The notes below the pieces were generated by a model that saw nothing but the letters and a program-made list of their open reading frames with translations, was not told the DNA's origin and searched no databases. Made by a program: the position numbers and the translations under genes. DNA of 64,000 nt, from positions 44,173,344 to 44,237,343 of the forward strand of contig OZ022339.1 of NCBI GenBank assembly GCA_963989245.1, written 5' to 3'. Shown here one piece after another: positions 38,734-51,221 of this stretch; within the stretch, counting starts at the first letter, position 1; every line of letters begins with the position of its first letter. The DNA comes from Nansenia antarctica. Taxonomy: Eukaryota > Chordata > Actinopteri > Argentiniformes > Microstomatidae.

Positions 38734-40263
38734 ATGGCCTGGGCCGGGGTGTGGTTGTTCCTGTGTGTGTGTGTGAGTGTGTGTGTTCGTCACCGTTCCC
38801 TTGGGGTCCCACCTCAGCACCGCGGCTGGCTGCGTCTGTGGGAGGAGGGTGACGGCTGTGGGGAGTGTGAGAGGCAGCGCTGCCCACTGGCGCCCCCCGA
38901 CTGCCCGGCGGGGAGAGTGAGGGATGGCTGCGGATGCTGCGAACAGTGTGGGAACGTGGAGGGTCAACGGTGTGACCCGGACGGCGCCCAGGACTTCTAT
39001 GGCCGCTGCGGAGAGGGGCTGCTCTGCCGGAGGAAGACGAGGAGAGGTCGGAGGGGCCGCATGAGGGAAGACCCCGAGCCAAAGTGTGTGTGCCGGGCGC
39101 AGGGTCCCGTGTGCGGCTCTGACAGACGCACCTACTCCAACCCCTGTCAGCTGACAGAGGCAGCCAGTCGGAGCGCTAACCCCCTACTGCTTACTGGACA
39201 AGGACCATGCTACTCTGGTGACTACACTCTCTTCTGACTACATCTTTAGTGCGACTCCAGTAAAGGCTATGCCGACTGAACTAATAACGGTCTTAATGGG
39301 TAGTTTCACCTCAGCATGGTTGAAATCATTCTGTTTCAGAGATGCTGTTTGGATGTGTTCTGTGAAAACACAGCCTGTTAGCTTGGAGGCTAATGTGTCC
39401 TTCTCTGTCTCTCTATCTATCTCTCTCTCTCTGTCTCTCTCTCTCTCTCAGCCCCTCGCATCTCCAGAGCCCCCAGAGACCTGTCCAACTACACCGGGAA
39501 TGACATTGTGTTTGGATGTGAGGTTTCCGCCTTCCCTCTACCCAACCTGAGCTGGAGGAAGAAGGGGAGTGACAACTTCCTACCTGGGGACGACCCCCAC
39601 ATCTCTGTCCAGGTCGGATGATGTCACCGTCTCACCATTTATTGATGTGTCAGTTCACTGTAGCTTTACATTCCCTCATTGTAGTTTGTCTTGACTCTGT
39701 CTCCTTGTTTATTTATGTGCCGTGTGTCTGTTCTTATACCCAGACTCCCTCCCTCTCCTCCTCCCAGGTTCGCGGTGGTCCCCAGCGCTTCACTGTCTCT
39801 ACCTGGCTGCAGATACAGGGTCTACACCTCTCTGATGCAGGGGTTTACTCCTGCATCTCCCACAATGCACTGGGAGAGGCGTCTGCCTCGGCCCATCTCA
39901 CAGTGCTCAGACAGGGTGAGTCGGGGCGGTAAAACTGTATACTCATAATTCATACTAATTGGATATTAACCTCCCAGTAGCATATTGTAACAATCTATGC
40001 TAACGACATGCAGGAGACTCAATGCATCTCTGCTGTCATGCACCTCACTTGCACAATCTGTGTAATATTTTAACACCGCATGTGTATGGATTTGCATAGA
40101 TCACAGTTATTGAAAAACAGGTGCTTACATTTTTCTCTTTTGATCTGTCCAATCAGAGGTGAGGATGTTTAAAGACCAGTTGGAGGAGGAGGAGGAGGAG
40201 TATTTCTATGACGACACTGAAGAAGGCAGTGATGATGGGCAGTCTGGAGACTACCTGGGATGA
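38734..40263 (+). CDS. Secreted IGFBP-Kazal-Ig protein (kazald family), 4 exons
   Basis: Exons 38734-39217, 39452-39612, 39768-39915 and 40157-40263 join in phase to 299 residues (human KAZALD1 is about 304). A hydrophobic signal peptide (WLFLCVCVSVCV) is followed by an IGFBP-type cysteine domain with the diagnostic GCGCCEQC. Next come a Kazal module (VCGSDRRTYSNPC) and one Ig-like domain (FGCEVSAFPLPNLSW ... DAGVYSCISHNALGEA). A very acidic tail EEEEEEYFYDDTEEGSDDG with possible tyrosine-sulfation context follows. The relatives are extracellular-matrix proteins linked to bone and regeneration. The ATG at 38734 is chosen for the signal peptide, although an in-frame upstream extension exists. 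Donors of exons 1 (GTGACT) and 2 (GTCGGA) are weak. Fish have several paralogues, so no number is given. Confidence 0.88.
39410..39450. repeat. (CT)n tract forming the exon 2 acceptor of the kazald-family gene
   Basis: CT repeats run straight into the CAG acceptor at 39449-39451 and thus are the polypyrimidine tract. Confidence 0.9.
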
Positions 40264-40401
40264 GTCTGTGGAAGTAGAGGAAGGGAGGGTGAGGGGTGAC
40301 TATGATCAAAAATAGTCATACATGCATACTATGATGTCACATGTTATCCATTTTCTAGTTTATATTTTGATGTATCACACATGTTATCATAACACTAATT
40401 G

Positions 40402-40407
40402 AATAAA
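40402..40407 (+). terminator. Poly(A) signal of the kazald-family gene
   Basis: AATAAA 139 bp after the stop codon, followed by a TTGTTC-rich stretch. Confidence 0.6.
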
Positions 40408-40539
40408 ACAGTCTTGTTCAATTTGTAGTGAAAGTTGTTTTCTTAACAGAAAATCATTCACGTCTACTCTATATGTAGTTCCAATTTAAAACACAAGAGG
40501 GTGTAATTTCCAGGTAGGCTACTCAATGGCTCAATGGGA

Positions 40540-40540
<1 letters not shown>

Positions 40541-40612
<72 letters not shown>
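40541..40612. repeat. (TG)n microsatellite
   Basis: About 70 bp of TG with a single C interruption. Confidence 0.95.
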
Positions 40613-40614
<2 letters not shown>

Positions 40615-40860
40615 AATCCATCTTCAAGAACCAAGCATGGCATAAATCAATGTGTAACATGTTATGTATGTTACTGTACAGATATTCATGTTGTAATAAT
40701 ACATGCACAATAACAACCTTATGAACCTTACACAGAAGGTCCTGTGTCTCCACATACTGGAAAGCTGTTGAGAAATGGCAAGCAGTTGTGAGCTGCTGTG
40801 AGTGAGCTCACGCTGACAGAAAGTTGGGAAAATGATCAGAAGGAATGAGGGTACTCAGCG

Positions 40861-40942
40861 AGAGAGAAAGAGAGAGAGAGAGAGAAAGAAGAGAGGGGGG
40901 GGTGACTCACTGAAAGACTGGAGAATGAGAGAATCCATAGGG

Positions 40943-40990
<48 letters not shown>

Positions 40991-41015
40991 TGTGTGTGTG
41001 TGTGTGTGTGTGCGC

Positions 41016-41067
<52 letters not shown>

Positions 41068-41083
41068 GTTAGTGTGTGAGTGC

Positions 41084-41122
<39 letters not shown>

Positions 41123-41190
41123 CGTGTGTGTTTGTGTGTGTCTGTGTATGTCTCTTTCTTTCTCTCTCTCTCTTTCTGTGTGTGTGTGTG
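40861..41190. repeat. Large compound microsatellite: (GA)n then (TG)n
   Basis: GA-rich start, then about 200 bp of TG with CG/TT variants, then TCTC and TG units. Long translated frames across it are artefacts. Confidence 0.95.
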
Positions 41191-44100
41191 TATGCCTGTG
41201 CCTGTGCCTCTCCCTGCCTGAGTGCTTGTTAATCCTCTCCTCATCCAGCGACTCCCTGCTGGATACAGTGGCTCCATCTGAATGGCAGCTTGCATTAACA
41301 CCCTGAACCTTTCTACAGCAGTCTGTGTTAGTCAATGCTGATTAGAGATTAGAGACCTTTGGGAAGACACAGTCCATCCAATCTCAACTCACTCTCTATC
41401 TCTATCCCCCCCCCCCTCTCTCTCTCTGTCTCACACTTTGGCATTCAACCTCTCCTCTCACACTACCCCCACTCTAACCTTTTTGTCTTCTCTTTCTCTC
41501 TCTCTCCATCTTGGCCTATGGACCATCCTAGAGTGCAAGGCTTCTTTCCATCCTTGTACCAGAATGATGTCATGAGATATTTCCTCATAGTGTGGAGGCT
41601 TGCCTTCCTCTGATAATTACCATGTACAAACTAGAATCTGATATGGCGGATATGAGGCACAAATACAATTATGGCGGGCTAACAAAGAGATATTGCGATT
41701 CAGGGAATGAGGGATGGACAAAGAGGTAGGGAGAATGAAATGGGTACACAAATACGTGTGTGTGTGTGTGTATGTGTATGTGTGTGTGTGTGTGTGTGTG
41801 TTGTTTTCCCACAACCACTTGTTTTCCCATCTCCATTCCCTCAGATACGGTAATGTCATTACTGTGGTAATTACCTTCATTAGTGGCAGCAGCTGTAGAG
41901 AGCTCAGTGCGGCTAGCTCAGACCACACCCCACCCATCTCTCTCATTACATCTCTCCTGATGTTCCTCTCATGTTCAACTGAGGAAGATAATGCACTTAA
42001 TTAAAAAAAGTATTGAAAATAAAACATATTATGATTTGTGAAATATTATGATATTATTAAACATATTTCTCTACACACGACACCGAGTACACCCAAAGAT
42101 ACTCCCCAAAACTCTCATCTGTGAATGCCTATACCCGCAATCGTCCCATAGCCTGTGTGCCGATCTGTTAGATGAGGCTTGGCATGGCACAAAGCCCCGA
42201 GGGGTCTGAGAACATGCAGGGGCAGCGAAAGGGTATGTAGTGGAATGAGTACGGAAGGGCAAGTGTGGAGGAGAGCCAAGGACAGTTTCCCCAGCTTCCA
42301 CTTGGAGGAAGACAGAGAAATATTTGCTAATGCTGCCAAATCAACAGATCTACCATACGATCAGTTAGACTGAAATACTGTTTGTTTATCACACAATACT
42401 ACAATGAACACATATCCCTATTGTTTTCATTGGCACTTGATGTGACCAAATACTGGCCTCAACAGTTTCTGAGCACCAAAACACAGGAGGGCACTGTTTA
42501 GTAAAGACAATACCTTGAATGTCCTCTGTACAATTCCAATAAGACTTGTTTTTGACATACAGTATTCTGCCACAAACCACACACTATCCACCATGAACAA
42601 TGCCTGTCATTAAGCCCTTACAAGTAATTTATTGTGCCATTAAACGTTCACAAATGGGTCAACACTGAGTGATGAATAGAATGATATTCTCCTATTGGCT
42701 ATTCATTTCCTTAAAGTTTATTTGAAACCGACATGAGAATTGTTCCCATCACTGCTTTTCATTGTACACTCTGTCCGCATCCCTTCCAAGCAAAATATGA
42801 TATCCCTGACTAGAACAGATCGTTTTACACAAAGCAAAGCCACACTCTTGGAAATTGCCTACATTTTATTGGCATGGGCAGTGGACGGTGAGAGACCTGT
42901 AAGGAGCTAAGCCCTGTATTAGGAGGTAAATGTCATGCATAGCCTGTTTTTATTGGACGGTGTGGCTCAATCTGCCCTTTTTGCTTTCCGAGAAGCAATT
43001 GTTAAAGAGCTGGTTTTAAAGCTGGTGACCAGATGGGTTCTCCTACAGGTCGAACTGGGAGTGTTTACCACGCACTGGGGTGTGGATAACAGGTGAGCAC
43101 ATCACAGCCCCGTCAGCCAATCAGGAGGCAGCAGATGTCACTCTCTGCCTGTAAACCTTTACTTGGCATTTGGGGGGAGGGGAGGGAGGGGGACGGGGGG
43201 GTAATGGTAATGTTGGGATTTATTCTGTTGACATTATATCCCATTAAGAATACATGTTTTTGGTCAGTGTGAATCTGATTGTATGATCAAACCTCATGTT
43301 GATATTTAAAAAAGCATATCAATAAAACTATGTCACGATTTTGGGAAGTTGTACTTTTTACATTGTCACTTTACTTTGTCACACACAGTACAGTATGCTC
43401 AAATTGATTACATATTATAATTGTGTAATAGTTATAGCCCAGTCCTCATTTAGTTCAAAACATGCATGTAGATTGGTCCAGATAACAAAATGCTCCACTT
43501 GGGCAAAAAAAACATTGAACATTCCTTTTCAGCACAGCCCGTCCTGCATCACAGCAATTTGGTATCACGGCAACTGGAAAGGGAAGAGAGAGCAGAGGGG
43601 GGTCTTTCACAGTCTAGAATGAGTCCCCTAATGGATGACCTGTGTCTAAATGCATGTATGAATTGGGTTAGTTAGAGCACCTGTCCCCTCTCTGTCAACA
43701 GAGGCTCAGATTACCCGCTGCGGACCAGGCCCCCTCACCACAACCACACTGTCACCTGCTTGACCTATCAGAAGGTTACGCAACTTCCTGTTTTCACAAT
43801 AGACGATCCTAGGTCTATACGCATTCACACCACAACTATGTTCATTCACTGACCCATTGTTTACCACCGCTGGTATTTTGGATTCTGAAATTTAAAGCAG
43901 ACCTTACGTGCAGATACATAATATTAAAATGTTCTGTGTTTATCAGACAACTATCATGACATAATAATGAATGACTGATTAAAATGCATAGGTAGGATTA
44001 ATATCTCTAACCAAAGAGGTCTGATGAATAGATATCCCTCATAACACCTCATAAAGTAGATCTTCCCGCTGCAGTAGTCCATCCCAGATCCCATATGGAT
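41191..44100. other. Gene-free region between the kazald-family gene and insm1
   Basis: No coding gene is recognised. A short TG tract lies at 41756-41800. The block at about 42950-43165 is GC-balanced, unique-looking and repeat-free, and may be regulatory. The remainder is AT-rich. Confidence 0.35.
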
Positions 44101-44149
44101 TATGGATCATCCCTACACCAACGGCACGTCCATAATAAAAGCCATATTT

Positions 44150-44340
44150 TGATAGAAATCCGACTGGAAGTCCAGAGCTGGTTACAATGAGCTGATTAGG
44201 GGGCTAAGCTGCAGGAGCAGACCAGAGGCGCTAGGCCGAGGGTGGGCTTAATAAGCTACCGAGAGCAGCCTCCCTCCTGGTTCAACTCTGATACGACCGC
44301 CTCAATGGGAGAATGGAAGTGCTGCTCACGTGTGACGAGG
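44150..44340. promoter_or_regulatory. Candidate conserved non-coding block
   Basis: Repeat-free, unique sequence with homeodomain- and bHLH-like words (GCTGATTAG, CAGCTGC-like GCTGCAG, GGCTTAATAAGC). It lies 8.5 kb upstream of insm1. The sequence suggests but does not prove function. Confidence 0.25.
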
Positions 44341-44994
44341 TTTAGAGATGATCAAGAGATAATCTGTATTTCATTTTCCAAACATTAGTTATTTGAGATT
44401 AGATTTTTTTAGGAGAGATTTATGTTCAGGAGGGATGACAGAGGACAGTTCATTAGCTACTACAATATCCGATTTAGAACTACCCCATGTAAAAGTCTCA
44501 TACATACGTACAAACAAATACAATACTTCAACTGTGAATACTAAGTGCAGATACAGAAACAGCGTGTCTCTTTCTACCTTTTCCTTATCTAACTATTAAC
44601 CATTGTTCAAACAAAAACAGTCCAACACGCTTTACTGGGGAGCTACGTGGCATCTAGCATGCTACAGTGATAGCCACATCATCCGTGAGTCCCAGTATTC
44701 AGAATCCCTAGGCACGCTGGGGGCAGCAGGACACGTGGCTCACACAGCTGCCCTGATGGCATAAAGGACCCCTACGGGTACAGGAACCCCTGTGGACTGA
44801 CACTCGTGGCAATACCTCACTGTTAGCCTGTGTTCACTGTCAATGGCTTTATTCCCCTGATGATGAAACGATTAGCGCCCGCTAGGCTAATCACAAAGCC
44901 AGCAGGTGATGGATGGGCTAGGTTGATAGACTCAGGGGGTTGGTCGGGGGACTCTTTGTCCGGACACCCTCTATCAACCCCCCAAACAACCCAT

Positions 44995-45162
44995 CCGCCA
45001 CCCCCCACCCCCTGCTCCACCTCCCCCCCCCCCACCCCACCCCCCCCACCCCACCCCCGAGTCACCCCCACCAGCTGCCCCTGACCCTCCATCATACCCC
45101 TGCCTTTGCTCACCATGTGCTGAGAGTCAAAGGGGATCCCCCTCCATCACTCATCAGAATGA

Positions 45163-45190
<28 letters not shown>
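44995..45190. repeat. C-rich low-complexity tract
   Basis: Runs of C with CCACC units, then a C homopolymer and CA repeat at about 45162-45195. Confidence 0.85.
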
Positions 45191-45193
<3 letters not shown>

Positions 45194-45509
45194 ACCAAGT
45201 CATCATCAATCGCCCCCCAGACAAAGATGGATGGGGGGCAACCACAACCCTGTACCTATGGGGTAAAGACCGCCTCACAATGGGGACCCTGTCACTGGTA
45301 ATAGAGGTGGTCCCAGACATGACGCTAGGGTCAAGTTGGTGCCCTGGGAAGGACGTATCATCAGGCCGGAAGGAACCTTCCCCCTCCTCTGACCTTCTGG
45401 ACAACAGGGCATGAGGTGGACACCAGGGTTACCAGGGTTACACTAGAATCATCAGAATATTAAAATGCATAGAATGCAATACCAAAAGTCGGTTCAAATC
45501 AGTAGTCTA

Positions 45510-45723
45510 AAGGCCAATGCACACGGCGTGTGATTTTGTCGCACCGCCGAATTCGATTCCATTGTTGTCCATGTTATTGAATGAGACAGTGCACACGGTG
45601 TGCGATGCGATTTTGTCGCACGACAACATTCGATTCTCAATTCCCATTCATTCATTCATTGGTGTGAATTGAGAATCGAATGTTGTCGTGCGACAAAATC
45701 GCACGCCGTGTGCATTGGCCTTT
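45510..45723. mobile_element. Fold-back MITE (about 210 bp)
   Basis: Ends AAGGCCAATGCACACGGCGT and its inverse are identical over about 20 bp. An internal second inverted pair, CGATTTTGTCGCACGACAAC, makes nearly the whole element palindromic. A TA on each side could be the target duplication. Confidence 0.8.
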
Positions 45724-47039
45724 AAGCCCAACCTCCCAGGCACGTCATACACAATACAGTATGACATTATCTAAGTGTGATCTAATGTTTGGAACCTGTT
45801 AAGCTATTTGTTTTGCGTGACCTTAATGCGACCTTAATGTCCTTAATTCTAATGTGAGAACTGCATTAATGTGTGTGTTCTATATCAATATTATGTAGTA
45901 ACATAGTTAAGTACTTAAGTAAGTAGTTTGACACTACCATTATGATGATCTTGTTCTGAAGAGCAGCCCTCTGCTACACTATGATTTTCTTGGCCACTGA
46001 CTGAGAGATTGGTGTCCTTCTGGTATGAACACAATGGCCATAATAAAAACACAAATCACATGATGCCATACCGCTATGATTCAAAGTGAAAGATCCCCAT
46101 CATGTATTCACCACTAAGTGCTCTGACACATCATTCACATGTAGATTTAGTTTTTCTCCCAGAATTGCAATGCAGTATGATTTCCATTTAGATAAGGTGT
46201 ATACAGAAACACACATAGATACAAACTAGAACTGGTTCTTGATTTGATTAACGAATCACAGTCTTTGTAAATCCCACTAGGCCTTGAAGGGCATGTTCGC
46301 CTGTCGACTCTAATTGGCTCTCACATGATTGGTAGATTGTTGGGGGTTTGGAGCAAATCAACTCAACGAAGCAAATCCACATAACACTACACAAAGGCTG
46401 TGATTATCCAGACAATGAAGAAATAGAGTTTATTTCTGCTTAATCCCTCTCCCAAGAGAAACAGTACCTTCCTGATAACTGTGAACATCACAAGCGAGTC
46501 AAGAGGGAGGTGATGGTGGTCTTTAAATCAAACATGTGTATGCAGGTTGTTGGTGATGAGTTGTAATGTTAACTGTGCTCAGAACAGTGTATTTTGTTCA
46601 TGTGGAAGGGTTCGCTGTTTGGTGGAGGGGTTCGTTGTTTGCCATTAAACATGAGGACCATGGCCTCCATTTTAGATGAATTACTAAATGTATACAGCGA
46701 CACAACATGTACTAATATGTTCTCCATATAGCTCAACTGGCTAAACCAGTGTCCCCTGTCATACAAACAACAGAAACAAACAAACAGACAAACAAACAAA
46801 CCAACATCAAAATCCCTTCTATGGAACCTCAAAAGTCCTTTAGACAACTGTTTAGCAGCCCACTCCCGTGGGTAGTGGAGTGCGGAGGGTCAGCAGGCTA
46901 ATGGTACAGGCTAAAGACAGTAGGTCTAGTGGCGTTGTGGGCATGGGGGTGTCTGTGTCTCTGTGTATCCAGAGGGTGAATGGCAGCTCCGCAGGCCTCT
47001 TCATCACTGGTCTCATTTGATGGAGCTTATTATGCAAAC

Positions 47040-47400
47040 TGCGCCTAACAAACTGCTCCTAACCCAATGCATAATTAGGACTTAATTAATTTGAGTGAAA
47101 TCTTTCATCTGTCTGGGTCCGCCCGGTCCTTCTCTCCATTTACAACATGATATTAATTTCGGGAAGGGAAATGGTACACTCGCTGATGAAAAGCCTGATA
47201 TCATTAATTAACTAGGTTTTTTCCCCCCCTTTTCCGAGGGAAAATAATAAGTGTCATGAGCAGAGTCTGATTAACCCTATTATAGTGACTAATTGGGAAG
47301 GATCATTTAATAATCAAGGAAGCAGCACAATTATGATAGAATGCTAATTATACCATCTAATGAGGATTGTGGCAATTTTGGAAATGCTTTGTTTGGAAAA
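47040..47400. promoter_or_regulatory. Candidate conserved enhancer-like block rich in TAAT sites
   Basis: Non-repetitive, AT-rich sequence with many homeodomain-type cores (TTAATTAATTTGAG, CATTAATTAACTAG, GACTAATTGGG, GCTAATTATACC). There is no ORF. It lies about 5.6 kb upstream of insm1, a neural developmental gene. Confidence 0.35.
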
Positions 47401-48359
47401 TGTGACATTCCAAGTCCTTCACACTGGGTCATGTGTTTTAGCATGTGTGTGAGGATGGGTTCCATGCTTGAGCTCAATGATTCCAGTGCTTGCTACATTT
47501 CTAATGCATTCAAGCATATTTTTTTGAGAAATGAATAAACAAACATATCGATAATTTGTTTGAAACTTACTTTGAAAATTATACATATTAACAAAAAAGT
47601 TATATTTCAGAAATATCTGAGGCAGGAGAAACCTAATACGGTAATATATTAGATATAACATATCAACAATACGCGCAAAAAGTAATTAGCTTGTCTTTGA
47701 TGATGTTTCTCCCCTACTCCAAATCAGAATGATAAATGAATGCTGAGTATTTAGAGGGTAAGAGCGAGTCTAATTATCACCTCAGGGTAAAAAGTAAGGA
47801 TGAAACTGAGCTATTTTACATTAAATAATGTATTTTTATATAGCTCATGGCATGAAGAACCGAAGTAGGCTACTCAAAGCAGAGTTGGGATTCAGAACCA
47901 CGGACAGCACCCAGGGTGCCGCTTTCCGTTTAAACGGTGCTGAAGCCATTTTAATACCGAAACAAATGCTACGAGATAAAGTTCATGGATCTTTGAAATT
48001 CCACCTGCATCGCTCAGAAGAGAAACAGGGTTGAGAATGTGCGGGGGAGAGCTGAGGGCATCTGCGGCTCCTTCCGTCAACTTTCTTTCAGAGGATGCGC
48101 TCCATTAGGTTTCAGAGCAGCCATCGTTCATAGTTCCCAGATGACGCATCTGTGCTCAGCACTTTCATCAAGATAATGGTGACCTCTTATAAGGATCCTA
48201 TGAGCAATGACTCTGCTTACATTTGCGAACATTTAATCACTACAGTCATTATGGTTGCTAATCTGAAAATAACATCAATGGATAGGCCTGAAATCCGGAC
48301 CATAATTGTAGCCTACCGCGCATCACGGTATCAGCAGCCCACACCACGCCAACTAGCCT

Positions 48360-48522
<163 letters not shown>

Positions 48523-48574
48523 TGACTACCTCAATTTCCATCCCTGCACCCCCCGTAGTGCAGCTGTGCCTCTG

Positions 48575-48960
48575 AGAACTCTTGAAGGTAATTGAATGAG
48601 CCGAGGCAGGGGGAACCTGCAGTAGGGAACCTGGCCCTGCCGGCCTTATTATCCGTCATATGGCAGCCGGTCCGCCTGCTTTGTTATCCGCTCATGAATA
48701 CAGAAATGAATGTGTGGAACGGCGGAGGGGAACGCAGAGGGGAGAGGCTGGGCAGCACATTTTAATCAGCCCAGATAGAACAATCACTTTATCCACCTCC
48801 ACAGCTCAGAGGCGAATTAGGGTTTAACATTCCAGGGCATGCTTCGTTACAGGCGGAAACCTATGCAACGCAGTCATTTCCGAGCTGCTCTCCGATGTTT
48901 GATGAGTGAATTAAGGTGAATCAAACATTCCCCTGGGATTTGGAGAGATCATATTGAGAG
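48575..48960. promoter_or_regulatory. Candidate conserved non-coding block upstream of insm1
   Basis: A repeat-free, GC-balanced stretch with no ORF. It contains words such as TTTTAATCAGCCC, GAACAATCACTTTAT (SOX-like ACAAT) and GCTCATGAATAC. Conservation is an inference from appearance only. Confidence 0.3.
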
Positions 48961-49217
48961 AGCTATTACAATTGTTGGCAAGGAGTGGCATAAGGCTTGT
49001 TAACTATACATAAACTGTGGAAGTTGCATTGATAGGCTATCGAGTAGGCTATACACACTCCTTTAATGGTCCTTTATTGAGTACAACAGAGAAACAAACA
49101 AACAATGCGTACAGGCTTCATCCACCGGTCCAACTATATTAAAACAATATTTGGTCTATTGTCTGTCCAGCCTATATACTGTAACGATCCTGCATGAGGC
49201 CCGTTGACAGCTCCACC

Positions 49218-49305
49218 AAGGGAGTTAACTCCCGTTGTGGTTAGCGCGGCCGGCGGTTATGCGGGAGGTCGGGGTTCGACTCCCGCACGGGGCGAGTTAC
49301 ACTAC
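49218..49305 (+). ncRNA. tRNA-derived sequence (SINE head or tRNA pseudogene)
   Basis: GTGGTTAGCGCGGCCGG resembles an A-box/D-arm and GGGGTTCGACTCC is a perfect B-box. CCCGT and ACGGG can form an acceptor-like stem, but the anticodon arm is not convincing and the T stem has mismatches. Confidence 0.45.
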
Positions 49306-51114
49306 CAGTTCCCGTTCGCTAATACGTATCTGCTGTTTAAGTGGAGGCTATGGTGCCTTGACCCCCAGACTGATTGAATCTGGATTCTTCACTGTCTCTT
49401 CCATGGTGCTGGCCTCTCTATCAGATTACACACAGGCTCAATCTCATCCATTACAATAATTGATTGACAACGCCATTCGGAAAATCCATGCCCTGAGCGA
49501 AAATTAAAGTGACATAATTTTAGAGCAGTTTCAATCTGGTTGGTAGAAGCACACAGAAGCTACATTAGGTAACGGAAATGGTATTTCAGGTTAACGGGTA
49601 GAACCTTGCTGTTTAAATGTACTGCAAATGTAACCTTTTTTCCACGTGTAGGCTATTCTATTTCATATCTGGGAGCCTCACTTGCAGAAACGTCTGGCCT
49701 CGCGAGACTATACGTCTCTCTGACAACGTGAGGACTGTGACCTGAAAGGAGACCAGAAGTCATTTCGGGTGATCATCCTTTCTTCATCTTCAGCATGCTT
49801 CTTATCTTTCACCTGTAGGTGGTGCAGTCAAGTTACTTACTACAGTCTGAATCATATTTGAACATACAGTAGTAGAAAACTGAAGTCACAAGTTGCAATT
49901 TGCAGCACATAGCCTAATGATGACGTTTTAACAGGCCCCAGCCAATTGGAAAAACCGCACCATACAGAAGAAGAAAGGCAACTTAGGAAATGCATTTAGA
50001 TAGAACACACAGTGCATAGAACTTAAATAGTATATCCTACTATATATATATATTTAAGAAGGATATTATGGTCATTTCGGTACTAGAGTGGGTTCTAGCC
50101 TTCTGCCTAGGGCACAATAGCTCTGGTGATCATGTCTGTTAAGGGCGGATGAAGTTGACATGATAGGAGGACGGAAGGGCAGCTGTATGCTAATGAGGCG
50201 CAGGGCAGCACGCGCCACCGAGCAAACACGCACGTGCGTCCGAAACCAAGGCCACCACTCCGACCCACGCGCTCAGAAACATGATCATCGGGGAAAGAGG
50301 AACTCGTTAAAATGCCATCAAAGCGTGTAGCCTCACGAACCAAGACTAATATAACGTGTCTTTGAACAAACAGAGAGGTTCAAACAAAAATGTAAGGGCA
50401 AACGCAGGACCCAATGAAAGTAGCCATAGCCTACAGGGATATGTTAATAATGCAATGCTAATAGATTGTATATTTATATAAGTAATTAATCCAATATAGG
50501 AGAGATAAATGTAGGCCTTTACACATACATGTTAAGACAATCAGTTCGAATGTTTCAGTATAAAATAATGTCTTTATCAATTGATTCTTAAATTATAATC
50601 CTGGATTATAATTTTAAATCTAACCAGAACCGTAATTGCCCGGCTCAAATTGCCAATAGCTCATGTTGCTTTTTGCTTCAGATTTCTACTTCAATATATT
50701 GAATGCCATGTTCGTTTATAGTTCAATATAGAGAAGACATTTTTATTTCCATTCAGTTTTACAGTATAGTGACGAATGACCAAATCTATCATCAAACATC
50801 ATGGACAAAATGTCAAGCTAACGGTGTGCATTGAAGCAGGTGAAAACGCTTGAGCACAGAGAGCAGCCTATTCACGGCGCATGTCTCAACTATCCGGATT
50901 GTGTCATTATTTGACTTGGTCATACAGCAGCTTTATGCAAATGAGGAGAACAATACCGATGATGGAGATTCATTCCTGCCTGGTTTCACCATGCAAAGAC
51001 AAAAAAACACTGCACATTCATCTGAAGACATGAGGAAAAAACGCTGGCCATAGCCTCATCCACTTTATTGTTGGGGATGGCAGCGTACATAAGCAATAAT
51101 ACTCTATACCATAC

Positions 51115-51118
<4 letters not shown>

Positions 51119-51157
<39 letters not shown>

Positions 51158-51221
51158 TTTTATTTGTATAGCAATTTTCCTGCAAACGTTGCAGCTCAAA
51201 GTGCTTATATGTTATAATCAC
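51119..51221 (-). mobile_element. L2-like LINE 3' tail, copy 3
   Basis: The reverse complement reads AGCTGCAACGTTTGCAGGAA, GCTATACAAATAAAAG and then (TTA)n, matching 35825-35892. Severely 5' truncated. Confidence 0.85.

Noticed and set aside
40832..41335. Overlapping 75-150 residue ORFs on both strands
   Set aside because: Pure microsatellite translation with no start context or domain.
44830..45404. Proline-rich ORFs
   Set aside because: Produced by the C-rich low-complexity tract; no domain and no conserved start.
49218..49305. Functional tRNA gene
   Set aside because: The B-box is good, but the acceptor, T and anticodon stems do not all pair by eye.
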